A stretch of 14,084 nucleotides of DNA from an uncultured Oscillospiraceae bacterium. GTDB taxonomy: Bacteria > Bacillota > Clostridia > Oscillospirales > Oscillospiraceae. This document shows positions 6,579 through 12,791 of this stretch, in pieces (within the stretch, counting starts at the first letter, position 1; each line of letters begins with the position of its first letter). The notes under the pieces were generated by a model that saw only the letters and a list, made by a program, of their open reading frames with translations, did not search any database and was not told where the DNA came from. Location: assembly GCA_934572355.1 (NCBI GenBank), contig CAKTKV010000018.1:1-14084 (forward strand), given 5' to 3'. The position numbers and the translations under genes were made by a program.

Positions 6579-7418
6579 TCAGTGCTTTGAGTGCTTAGAC
6601 TTTTTCCTGCTGCGCTTGGAGGTCAGCATAATAGCCATGACGATCGCGGCGATTATTGCCATGATGCTTACCACAGCTGCGGCTATAAGCGCACCGGCGC
6701 TTGCCTCCTTAACAGGCGCCGCGCTCGTTGTCGGAGACGGCAGAGCTGTGGCGGACGGCGATACGCTTGGCAGCGGGCTTACAGTGGGCGAGGGTTTGGC
6801 CGATGGCGATGCGCTCGGCTTCGGCGTTGCGGTAGGCTTGGGCGAAGCTGTGGCGGCAGCGGCGGTGACGGTTATCTTTACAGAGTCCGTGTACTCCCAC
6901 TCTCCGTCCTCGCTGCTGAACAGGCAGGCTACAGTCCAGCCGTCCATGTCTTTGGGGACGTTCGCGATAGTGAATACCTCGCTGTTTCCGCCGCTGACTT
7001 TAAGATTGGGGAAGTAGCCCCATATCTTGTCAAAGACTATCTCGGTGCCGTTCTTGTCATAAAAGCGCCATGCGCACCATGAATAGTTATCCGCGCGGGC
7101 GACAAACATGGCGGACTCCCCCGCTCTGAGCGCCTCACCGGTGGGCTGCTTGGTTATTATCGGCACGGAGGGCGTGGCCGTCGGAGCAGCGGTCGGCTCT
7201 ATCGTCGGGGCCGCCGTCGGAGTTACGGTCGGCTCTGCCGTGGGATCCACAGACGGTGTTTCGGTGGGCGAGACTTCGGGCTCCTCGGTAGGCTCCGACG
7301 TTGCCTCGCCGGTCTCGACCTCGGACGGAGTCTCCGGTTCCTGTGCGTAGGCCGCGGGGAACAGCGCCGCCGACAGCAGCAGCGCCAGCAATATAGCTAT
7401 AAATTTCTGAGCTTTCAT
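6579..7418 (-). CDS. Secreted Pro/Thr-rich, Ig-like, membrane-anchored surface protein
   Basis: A 279-residue protein without a named family. Residues 1-25 are a signal peptide (MKAQKF, hydrophobic core, AYA-QE cleavage). Residues 26-84 are a Glu/Pro/Thr-rich linker with repeated EPT/APT/TPT units, like cell-wall spacer regions. Residues 86-184 look like one immunoglobulin-like beta sandwich (PIITKQPTGEALRAGESAMF ... DSVKITVTA) with two cysteines (C115, C165) placed for a disulfide. A second Pro/Ser/Thr-rich linker follows (190-235), then a C-terminal membrane helix (about 241-266) and a basic tail (SKRSRKKSKHSKH). There is no LPXTG motif. ATG at 7418 is chosen because GAGGTC lies six bases upstream; the frame is open to 7442. 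It is divergent from the bactofilin-like gene, so the two may share control. Binding or adhesion is only a guess. Confidence 0.85.
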   Translation of the reverse strand: MKAQKFIAILLALLLSAALFPAAYAQEPETPSEVETGEATSEPTEEPEVSPTETPSVDPTAEPTVTPTAAPTIEPTAAPTATPSVPIITKQPTGEALRAGESAMFVARADNYSWCAWRFYDKNGTEIVFDKIWGYFPNLKVSGGNSEVFTIANVPKDMDGWTVACLFSSEDGEWEYTDSVKITVTAAAATASPKPTATPKPSASPSAKPSPTVSPLPSVSPSATALPSPTTSAAPVKEASAGALIAAAVVSIMAIIAAIVMAIMLTSKRSRKKSKHSKH

Positions 7419-7457
7419 TTGATCGACCTCTTTCATGGACAAGGTTTTACATTTAAG

Positions 7458-7486
7458 AGCATATATTAAAATTGTGACTTTTTCAA
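7458..7486 (-). promoter_or_regulatory. Possible promoter of the Ig-like surface protein
   Basis: TTGAAA (7481-7486) and TATGCT (7458-7463) are 17 bases apart on the minus strand, about 40 bp before the start. The -10 is imperfect. Confidence 0.45.
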
Positions 7487-7556
7487 GACCCGGACGAAAT
7501 TGGTATTTGCAGCTGCACCTTAATGAAAATTAATAAATTCATACGACAGATATCTG

Positions 7557-7585
7557 TTGACAATTAATGGAAAGAGTCTTATGTT
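7557..7585 (+). promoter_or_regulatory. Sigma-A promoter of the bactofilin-like membrane protein
   Basis: Perfect TTGACA (7557-7562), a 17-base spacer and TATGTT (7580-7585). It lies 39 bp before the start codon and is back to back with the candidate promoter of the divergent gene. Confidence 0.75.
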
Positions 7586-7624
7586 AAGAGTATAACGAAC
7601 AAAGGGATGGAGGAATAGGACAAA

Positions 7625-8728
7625 ATGAAAAAAATCGGATTTGTGCTGGCGCTCGTTCTGACGCTGGCAATGCTGACGGCGATGACCGGCCCCGCCTTTG
7701 CGGATGCCTCCGGCGCTGGCTTTGCTGAGGGCAGCGCCGCCGGCAGCTATGACGGCTCCCTGTTCACCGCCGGCGGCAGCGTGGATAGCTCGGCAGAGGT
7801 CAGGGGCGTGCAGTTTGCCGCGGGCAGCGATGTGCAGGTACAGGGCAGCTGCGAGTACCTCATGGCCGCAGGCAACCAGCTTGTCTTCAGCGGCGGTGCT
7901 GAGAACGATGCCTTTGCCGCGGGCAATAATGTGTACATATTCGGCAGCGTCGGGCGCGACCTTTTCGCCGCGGGCAGCACTGTTGAGATAAGAGGCAGCA
8001 TTGAGCGCAGCGCGTACATTGCCGCAGGCTCCGTCGTTATCGACGGCAGCATCGGAGGCGACCTGTATCTGAGCGCCGACAAGGTCGTGATAAGCGACAG
8101 TACCAAGATCGGCGGCACCGTACACTATGGCAGCAATACTCAGGTGAGCGCGCCGAAGTCGGTGCTCTCCGTCGCGGAGGTATATGAGGAGATAGAGAAC
8201 GCGCCCGCGTCCGCTCATAAAAGCGTCGGCAGCAAGGCTCTCGGCGTTGTGCTGAGCTATCTCGGCGCGGCGGCTGTGGCGTTCGCGCTGCTGTGGCTCA
8301 CCCCGATGTGGGAAAAGCTCGACTCCAAGTATTACGGCGCGGCTTTCGGCGATTACGCCAGAGCCTTCGGCATCGGCTTTGCGGTGCTGGCCGGGCTGCC
8401 CGTCGCGGCGGTGCTGCTGATGATAACGAACATAGGACTGCGGCTCGCCTTCGTGCTGCTGCTCGTCTATGCCGCGGCGATCGTTGCTTCTCCGGTGTTC
8501 CTGAGCTTTTTCATCGGCATGCTTATCTGGCGCCGCGCGCTCAGGAAAGCGCCCTGCTATTTTGCGGAGCTTCCGATTGGCCTTCTGGCGTGGCGGATCG
8601 TCTATTGCGTACCCGGACTCAGCTTCATTACCGGCCTCGTCGCCGTGCCGCTCGGTCTCGGTGTGCTGACGCTCCTGCTCGGAAAGCCCAAAAAGCAGCC
8701 CGCACCGGCACTGCCTGAGGCGGAATAA
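7625..8728 (+). CDS. Exported bactofilin-like repeat protein with C-terminal membrane domain
   Basis: A 367-residue protein. Residues 1-26 form a signal peptide (MKKIGF, hydrophobic core, AFA-DA). Residues 45-170 are a Gly/Ala-rich right-handed beta-helix-like domain built of short repeats (FAAGSDVQVQG, MAAGNQLVFSG, FAAGNNVYIFG, FAAGSTVEIRG, IAAGSVVIDG). This resembles the polymer-forming bactofilin fold. A linker (175-200) leads to about four membrane helices (about 205-227, 248-268, 272-300, 318-352) and a charged, proline-containing tail. The start is fixed by GGAGGA (7609-7614) ten bases upstream and by the signal peptide. Classical bactofilins are cytoplasmic and lack signal peptides, so this fold would sit outside the cell, tethered to the membrane. 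The function is unknown; envelope organisation is inferred. A strong promoter and terminator make it monocistronic. Confidence 0.85.
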   Translation: MKKIGFVLALVLTLAMLTAMTGPAFADASGAGFAEGSAAGSYDGSLFTAGGSVDSSAEVRGVQFAAGSDVQVQGSCEYLMAAGNQLVFSGGAENDAFAAGNNVYIFGSVGRDLFAAGSTVEIRGSIERSAYIAAGSVVIDGSIGGDLYLSADKVVISDSTKIGGTVHYGSNTQVSAPKSVLSVAEVYEEIENAPASAHKSVGSKALGVVLSYLGAAAVAFALLWLTPMWEKLDSKYYGAAFGDYARAFGIGFAVLAGLPVAAVLLMITNIGLRLAFVLLLVYAAAIVASPVFLSFFIGMLIWRRALRKAPCYFAELPIGLLAWRIVYCVPGLSFITGLVAVPLGLGVLTLLLGKPKKQPAPALPEAE

Positions 8729-8739
8729 AGACTGATAAT

Positions 8740-8787
8740 AAGCAAAAAAATCCCTGTTTCCATTGAGAAAACAGGGAATTTTTGCTT
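8740..8787 (+). terminator. Terminator of the bactofilin-like gene
   Basis: The stem CCCTGTTT/AAACAGGG (8752-8759 with 8768-8775) is extended by AAGCAAAAA pairing with TTTTTGCTT and has a T-run (8779-8783) on the plus strand. It begins 11 bases after the stop. Confidence 0.85.
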
Positions 8788-8796
8788 GTAAAAATA

Positions 8797-8805
8797 TGGT
8801 ATAGT
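8797..8805 (+). promoter_or_regulatory. Possible extended -10 promoter of the TetR regulator
   Basis: TGGTATAGT fits an extended -10 (TGn then TATAGT at 8800-8805), but no good -35 is seen. A second weaker candidate is TTGCAA with TAGTAT, 17 bases apart, at about 8839-8867. Either would give a leader before the start at 8916. Confidence 0.4.
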
Positions 8806-8915
8806 ACATAGCCGATGCGATAAGAGAGCATAAAGAGTCTTGCAATGAGGCAAAAAATGTTGTAGTATAAGCTGTCAAGATTTGAAAGGCAAGCTGCAGG
8901 AAAGGGGTTGACGGC

Positions 8916-9608
8916 ATGGCTATAACAAGCGCAAGTCTTCCGGCGAAGAAGCGGATACTTACCGCTTGTGTAAGGCTGTTTCTTGAAAAGGGATACAAGG
9001 GCACGACCGTTGCGGAGATAATTCGTGAGGCAGATGTCTCGGCCAGTACCTTTCAGAATATCTTCCGTGCGAAGGACGGAGTACTGGTCGAGCTCGTAGA
9101 GTTTATGTTCGGCAATCAGTTCGGAGTGGCGCGAAAGATCGCCGGGGAGAATGCTTCACCAGTGTTTGTATATGCGGTGGAGACCTCCATACAGATGACG
9201 CTGACGGAGCTTAACGAGAACCTGCGCGAGATATATCTTGAGGCCTATACGCATCAGGAGGCCATGGATTATATTCATGAGCATACCTCCGAGGAATTGT
9301 ATCACATCTTTTCGCCGTATCTGCCCGGTTATACCGAGAGCGATTTTTATGAGCTTGAAATAGGCACGGCGGGGATAATGCGTGGCTATATGGCGCGCAA
9401 ATGCGATAAGTATTTTACGCTTGAAAAGAAGCTGAGCCGCTTCCTCGCTATGACTATGAGTGCATTTAAGGTCCCGGAAGAAGAACAGGAAAAGATCATC
9501 GGCTCCATCTCAGGGCTCGACATCCGCGGAATATCGGAGCAGGTCATGCGCGAGCTGTTCCGTGCGCTTGCGATGCAGTTTGAGTTTTCCCTGAACGGGC
9601 TTGAATAA
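8916..9608 (+). CDS. TetR/AcrR family transcriptional regulator
   Basis: A DNA-binding regulator of 230 residues. The N-terminal helix-turn-helix is typical of the family: KKRILTACVRLFLEKGYKGT (11-30), then TTVAEIIREADVSASTFQNIFRAKDGVL (30-57). The remainder is an all-helical ligand-binding and dimer domain with no similarity I recognise, so the effector is unknown. The start at 8916 follows AGGAAAGGGG, with about eight bases between the G-run and the ATG. It is flanked by terminators on both sides and so is a single-gene unit. Such regulators usually control themselves and a neighbour; the membrane protein upstream (7625-8728) and the phospholipase-like gene downstream are candidates. I see no clear palindromic operator in the promoter region, so its targets stay open. 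Confidence 0.92.
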   Translation: MAITSASLPAKKRILTACVRLFLEKGYKGTTVAEIIREADVSASTFQNIFRAKDGVLVELVEFMFGNQFGVARKIAGENASPVFVYAVETSIQMTLTELNENLREIYLEAYTHQEAMDYIHEHTSEELYHIFSPYLPGYTESDFYELEIGTAGIMRGYMARKCDKYFTLEKKLSRFLAMTMSAFKVPEEEQEKIIGSISGLDIRGISEQVMRELFRALAMQFEFSLNGLE

Positions 9609-9628
9609 AACGGAATATGAAGATTTAC

Positions 9629-9657
9629 GCCGCCCTATGTAAGACGCATAGGGCGGC
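9629..9657 (+). terminator. Terminator of the TetR gene
   Basis: An 11-bp perfect GC-rich stem, GCCGCCCTATG (9629-9639) with its complement (9647-9657), is followed by TCTTTACATT. It lies 20 bases after the stop. Confidence 0.8.
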
Positions 9658-9687
9658 TCTTTACATTAAATTGTTCATAAAATATGC

Positions 9688-9716
9688 TTGACCATTGCGC
9701 GGATAAGGAGTATACC
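9688..9716 (+). promoter_or_regulatory. Promoter candidate for the phospholipase-like gene
   Basis: TTGACC (9688-9693) and TATACC (9711-9716) are separated by 17 bases. Transcription would start near 9723, giving a very short leader whose first bases can form CTGCGG-TAAGA-CCGCAG next to the ribosome site. Confidence 0.5.
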
Positions 9717-9736
9717 ATGCACTGCGGTAAGACCGC

Positions 9737-9742
9737 AGGAGG
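9737..9742 (+). promoter_or_regulatory. Ribosome binding site next to a leader hairpin
   Basis: AGGAGG five bases before ATG 9748. Its first two bases lie in the arm of the CTGCGG/CCGCAG hairpin (about 9722-9738), so folding could modestly affect translation. Confidence 0.7.
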
Positions 9743-9747
9743 CTCTT

Positions 9748-10305
9748 ATGAAGAAAAAGGATCATTTACAGATAGGCAAGCTTTTACTCGCGCAGAAGGA
9801 TACAAAGCTCAGCGGTATACAGCGCCTCGCGTTCCTGTTCGGCTGCGTTGAACCGGATATAAACCCATTTACATACGCGCGCGGCTCTATAAAGCATGAG
9901 TTCCTGCACGGTCACCATGCGGATAATTCCAGCAAGCACCGCCATAAGCTCATGCACCGTCTCTCAAACAGCGGTGTGCATTCCCTGTGGCAGTGGTTTT
10001 CGCTCGGTACGCTTATCCACTATGCTGTCGACAGCTTTACATATCCGCACAACAGCGTGTTCGGCGGCTCGATGGCGGAGCATATCAAGTATGAAAAGCA
10101 GCTGCACGCGAATTTCGCCGAGCACCTGAAGGAGCTTGCCGAGCGCGGCGAGCAGAAGCTCCGGGGCATACGGGACGTTGACGCCCTGCATGAACGCTAT
10201 CTCAAGGGCGCGGGCACCGTGCAGACGGACTGCCGGTATATTATCGACTCCTCAAAACTGATATGGCGCCGTCTCCTCTCCGGTTCGCACCACCTCTCGG
10301 CGTGA
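9748..10305 (+). CDS. Zinc-dependent phospholipase C-like protein
   Basis: A 185-residue protein of the zinc-dependent phospholipase C fold (PF00882-like), a family of phosphodiesterases with a trinuclear zinc site. Seen here: FGCVEPDINPF (31-41, with E35 and D37), KHEFLHGHH (49-57, with H50, H54, H56 and H57), LGTLIHYAVDSFTYPHNSV (86-104, with H91, D95 and H101) and EHIKYEKQLHANFAEHL (111-127). These match the spaced His/Asp ligands expected. There is no signal peptide, so unlike the secreted toxins it would be cytoplasmic, like many clostridial relatives of unknown substrate. ATG at 9748 has AGGAGG (9737-9742) five bases upstream; the open frame back to 9688 begins within the promoter and is rejected. 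Phospholipase activity is not demonstrated by homology alone. Confidence 0.85.
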   Translation: MKKKDHLQIGKLLLAQKDTKLSGIQRLAFLFGCVEPDINPFTYARGSIKHEFLHGHHADNSSKHRHKLMHRLSNSGVHSLWQWFSLGTLIHYAVDSFTYPHNSVFGGSMAEHIKYEKQLHANFAEHLKELAERGEQKLRGIRDVDALHERYLKGAGTVQTDCRYIIDSSKLIWRRLLSGSHHLSA

Positions 10306-10349
10306 ATATGACGATACCCTCGATCGGCTGATCGGGGGTATCGTCATAT
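10306..10349 (+). terminator. Long hairpin between convergent genes
   Basis: A 13-bp perfect stem (10306-10318 with 10337-10349) encloses an inner CGATC/GATCG stem. It sits directly after the stop of the phospholipase-like gene and 10 bp from the stop of the convergent glycosyltransferase gene. A T-run on the plus strand is delayed (CTTTTCAGTTTTT from 10356). It is probably a shared terminator, though not a textbook one. Confidence 0.6.
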
Positions 10350-10359
10350 GCTGCGCTTT

Positions 10360-11952
10360 TCAGTTTTTGCGTTGCCCTAAACGAGTGATCATGCCGAAAA
10401 CTTTAGTCTCCCTGAGTCTGCACGCAAGCCCGTCAATACCTGCCCCGGCAAAGGGAATCAGCGAATAGAAATAAGCGACGGTATACTGCGCCTTAGCTTC
10501 CCAGAACAGGAGAAAAACAAAGCCGCCGATGAACGCCGCGGGAAGCAGCAGGGTGTTGAGCTTTAAGGTCTTGGCGTTTATGAGCAGATAAGCCAGAACG
10601 CCGAAGAGAATAAAGGTCTGGAACAGATCGAAGAGCTTGAATTCCGCGTTCGTCTCGTTGTAGAGACTGCCTTCGCTGAACCATGCTGTGTTCCGCTGGA
10701 GCCATGGCCCCTCAAAGCATGGGGCTGTCCACATAGTGATGACCTTGCGGCAGAGAAAGTCCGCAAGCTGTGAGGGATGCGCTGCATAGTAGTCCGCAGT
10801 ATGCCGCAGATCCTCTTTGACCGCCTGCGCGGTACGATCGCTGTCGAAGTCATTTTCGGTGTAGATATCGTAATTATACTCGTCGTACCAGCCCGGCCCG
10901 AGGGCATCTTCCTTGTGCTGCAAGGGTGTATCCGACCCGCTTGTCAGCCCCATCTGGATCCACGAGGAGGAGGGAACGCCGCCGCCGAGGGGCATTCCGG
11001 TGATATGTGTCAGAACCTGCCGCGCCATAAAGCCGCTTGCCGCTGCCGCGGCGATAAGAACGACGAGCGCGAGAAGGCTTTTTCCCGACTTTGTTTTCAG
11101 CAGGTCTATCACGAAAAAGATCAGCAGCGCGATAAACTCAATATAATAATTCTGCTTGAGCACGACCGCCGCGGCGATCGCAAGGGCGGCGAAAATGGCA
11201 TAACGGAATCTGTGCCCTTCCCAGAACAGGTACGCGCAGTATACCGCCAGCAGCACCAGCGTGTAACCGCCGACAGTGCCGTATACAAACGTTGTGTAAT
11301 ACTGATACGGCGTGAATACGGCGGCCAGCAAAAATGTCAGAAAACGCGAAAACCGGGAAGCCTCCGGGAAAAGCTTGTCTGAGAGCTTATAGAGCAGCAC
11401 GATGCCCGCCAGCATCATGCCGACGTTCAGAAGTTGAAAGACCCGGTAGCACTGCGGCCCGAAAAAGAAGGACAGGTAATACATCACCAGCACCATCCCG
11501 GCATTGTTGGGATAGCGGTCGAGGTAGCCGCCGGGCTCGAAGGCGGAGTAGTCCCCGAGGCGCAGCTCCATGGCGACCCGGCAGGCGTAGGCCTGATCGG
11601 CCCAGGGGCGCAGGTCATACAGCAGGATCACCGTGACCCAGCAGAAGCCAACAAAGGCGAGAATGCCGCACATGATCCTTCGTGCCTGCGCTGGCGGGCA
11701 GACGGGGGGGTGTTTCAGGGTATATTCCTTCAGTATACAGACCGCGGCCATGCCGATAAGAATCACCGCCAAGCCCTTGATGGGATTATCGGCAAGGATG
11801 TGGCAGACCTCGTCAATGTCGATCGCGGTGCTTTTTGTCAGTGCCAGAAAGAAGAGGAAAAGGATCACGCAGGTGAAAACGATCAAAAAGAACCAGCGGA
11901 TAAAGCTTTCAAATTTAGTTTGCCCGGCAGGGTTCTGATAGGACTCAGGCAT
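10360..11952 (-). CDS. GT-C/GT39-like membrane glycosyltransferase
   Basis: A polytopic membrane protein of 530 residues resembling dolichyl-phosphate-mannose mannosyltransferase-type (PMT/ArnT, GT-C fold) enzymes. That fold transfers sugars from lipid-phosphate donors to acceptors on the outer face. About a dozen hydrophobic helices are visible. The first large outer loop carries LRPWADQ (about 114-120), whose acidic residue is in the place of the catalytic Asp of GT-C enzymes. Further along are GYLDRYPNNAGM (about 142-153), a large outer loop (315-430, SSSWIQMGL) and a late FWEAKAQYTVAYFYSLIP segment (about 483-500), as seen near the end of related enzymes. ATG at 11952 is chosen over the upstream in-frame codon because AAAGGAGA (11959-11966) lies six bases before it. 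The gene is alone, convergent with the phospholipase-like gene. Donor and acceptor are unknown. Confidence 0.8.
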   Translation of the reverse strand: MPESYQNPAGQTKFESFIRWFFLIVFTCVILFLFFLALTKSTAIDIDEVCHILADNPIKGLAVILIGMAAVCILKEYTLKHPPVCPPAQARRIMCGILAFVGFCWVTVILLYDLRPWADQAYACRVAMELRLGDYSAFEPGGYLDRYPNNAGMVLVMYYLSFFFGPQCYRVFQLLNVGMMLAGIVLLYKLSDKLFPEASRFSRFLTFLLAAVFTPYQYYTTFVYGTVGGYTLVLLAVYCAYLFWEGHRFRYAIFAALAIAAAVVLKQNYYIEFIALLIFFVIDLLKTKSGKSLLALVVLIAAAAASGFMARQVLTHITGMPLGGGVPSSSWIQMGLTSGSDTPLQHKEDALGPGWYDEYNYDIYTENDFDSDRTAQAVKEDLRHTADYYAAHPSQLADFLCRKVITMWTAPCFEGPWLQRNTAWFSEGSLYNETNAEFKLFDLFQTFILFGVLAYLLINAKTLKLNTLLLPAAFIGGFVFLLFWEAKAQYTVAYFYSLIPFAGAGIDGLACRLRETKVFGMITRLGQRKN

Positions 11953-11996
11953 AATGCGTCTCCTTTGCGGCAATATATATTGTTATTGTTTATTAT

Positions 11997-12025
11997 AAAA
12001 TACCATACGCCGCTGATGATTTCAA
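11997..12025 (-). promoter_or_regulatory. Possible promoter of the glycosyltransferase gene
   Basis: TTGAAA (12020-12025) and TATTTT (11997-12002) are separated by 17 bases, with TG one base before the -10. It lies between the stop of the four-helix-bundle gene and this gene's start. Confidence 0.5.
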
Positions 12026-12050
12026 CCGGGAGATATGCCGCACCGGTTAG

Positions 12051-12407
12051 TCAGCCTAACTTGCTCCCGTTTTCCTTTGCGGTATTTATAGATGAAATGA
12101 GCATCCTGCGAATATTACCGCAGTCATGCATGATGCTTTTTGCAGAATCGGCAGAGATGATACCGGCCTTTTCGGATATCTCGATCCAGTATTCTGTTTC
12201 GTAGCATTCTTTCAGTGCAATTTGCAATTTTGCAATAAAGTCGGGGCGACTGTGGGCATATTTTGCCTCGCGGATATTGGCACCGATAGAGGTTGCGCTG
12301 TGCTCCAATTGATTTATCAGAGAATGGTGTCCCTTTATCCCGTCGGCCAATTTCAGTATTCTTACAGCAAAATCTGTTGACAGGTCGGCAAGCTTGTTTT
12401 CGGACAT
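12051..12407 (-). CDS. Four-helix-bundle protein (S23/IVS-ORF family)
   Basis: A 118-residue protein of the four helix bundle/23S rRNA intervening-sequence protein family (TIGR02436-like), related in fold to Avd of diversity-generating retroelements. The family signature is clear: FAVRILKLADGI (13-24), then LEHSATSIGANIREAK (34-49), the central SRPDFIAKLQIALKECYET (53-71) and a WIEISEKAGII segment, with a last amphipathic helix to about 108. The length is typical. The start is fixed by GAGGTG (12415-12420), seven bases before ATG 12407. Members found inside rRNA lie in IVS elements; this one stands alone, directly downstream of the hairpin array 12434-12600 and near the 3' side of tRNA-Gly. 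I see no reverse transcriptase or template/variable repeats, so it is not part of a diversity-generating retroelement here. The biochemical role of standalone members is unknown; nucleic-acid binding is plausible. Confidence 0.9.
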   Translation of the reverse strand: MSENKLADLSTDFAVRILKLADGIKGHHSLINQLEHSATSIGANIREAKYAHSRPDFIAKLQIALKECYETEYWIEISEKAGIISADSAKSIMHDCGNIRRMLISSINTAKENGSKLG

Positions 12408-12433
12408 GATGTATCACCTCGACGTCATGATAT

Positions 12434-12600
12434 AATGAAATCCTTGCCGGGGCAAGGATGAAATCTGCTGCGCAGATGAAATCCACTGCGTGGATGAAAT
12501 CAAATCCGTCCTTTTCTTCCGCCGTTAGGCGGATTTCATCACGAAGTGATTTCATCCATTGAAAATGGATTTATTCCGGCCGAAGGACGGATTTAATTGA
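12434..12600. repeat. Branched hairpin array upstream of the four-helix-bundle gene
   Basis: Six small hairpins are packed head to tail: ATCCTTGCC/GGCAAGGAT (12440-12459), ATCTGC-TGC-GCAGAT (12463-12477), ATCCAC-TGC-GTGGAT (12481-12495), TCCGCC-GTTA-GGCGGA (12518-12533), ATCAC-GAA-GTGAT (12538-12550) and ATCCATT-GAA-AATGGAT (12554-12570). GATGAAATC recurs at 12457, 12475 and 12493, exactly 18 bp apart. Its inverse GATTTCATC occurs at 12532 and 12548. An outer 12-bp perfect inverted repeat (12502-12513 with 12583-12594) encloses the right half. On the minus strand the array forms the leader or upstream region of the gene starting at 12407. It has no coding capacity. Confidence 0.85.
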
Positions 12601-12629
12601 AAAAGCACTTGCGAGAGCAAGTGCTTTTT
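12600..12629 (-). terminator. Terminator of tRNA-Gly
   Basis: A 13-bp perfect stem (12600-12612 with 12617-12629) has core GCACTTGC/GCAAGTGC, a GAGA-type loop and a T-run on the minus strand (TTTTTC). It begins one base after the tRNA CCA end. It is nearly symmetric and could work both ways. Confidence 0.88.
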
Positions 12630-12630
12630 C

Positions 12631-12704
12631 TGGAGCAGGGTACGGGAGTCGAACCCGCCTAGCTAGCTTGGGAAGCTAGAGTAATACCGATATACCAACC
12701 CTGC
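12631..12704 (-). tRNA. tRNA-Gly (anticodon CCC)
   Basis: A 74-nt cloverleaf on the minus strand. The acceptor stem is GCAGGGT/ACCCTGC with discriminator T and encoded CCA (12631-12633). The D arm is GTA...TAC, and the anticodon stem CTAGC/GCTAG has loop TTCCCAA, giving anticodon CCC for glycine. The T arm is GCGGG/CCCGT with loop TTCGACT. The anticodon reads GGG codons. It has its own promoter and terminator, and it sits between the glutamate synthase gene and the hairpin array. Confidence 0.96.
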
Positions 12705-12716
12705 ATCGGCTCAGAT

Positions 12717-12745
12717 ATTATAGCACAGCCTTACGCAAAACGCAA
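12717..12745 (-). promoter_or_regulatory. Sigma-A promoter of tRNA-Gly
   Basis: TTGCGT (12740-12745), a 17-base spacer and a perfect TATAAT (12717-12722), with about 12 bases to the tRNA 5' end. The -35 abuts the T-run of the upstream terminator. Confidence 0.75.
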
Positions 12746-12777
12746 GCAAAAACAGCGGCACATTGTGCCGCTGTTTT
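12746..12777 (-). terminator. Terminator of glutamate synthase gene
   Basis: A 13-bp perfect stem, AAAACAGCGGCAC (12749-12761) with its complement (12765-12777) around an ATT loop. Read on the minus strand it ends in TTTTTGC. It is 14 bases past the stop at 12792. Confidence 0.92.
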
Positions 12778-12791
12778 CAGAAATATGGAAA

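Noticed and set aside
7520..9004. 494-codon minus-strand frame across the bactofilin-like gene and the TetR gene start
   Set aside because: It crosses a terminator and two promoters of plus-strand genes, has no ribosome site or domain, and opposes two well-supported genes.
9688..9747. Twenty-residue N-terminal extension of the phospholipase-like protein
   Set aside because: The extension overlaps a promoter, has no ribosome site, and AGGAGG sits five bases before the ATG at 9748.
12051..12407. Avd protein of a diversity-generating retroelement
   Set aside because: No reverse transcriptase, template repeat or variable repeat is visible in the flanks, and the sequence fits the standalone S23/IVS-type group.
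12434..12600. CRISPR array
   Set aside because: The repeated GATGAAATC is only 9 bp, the intervening segments are about 9 bp palindromes rather than unique spacers, copies invert halfway, and no cas gene is present.
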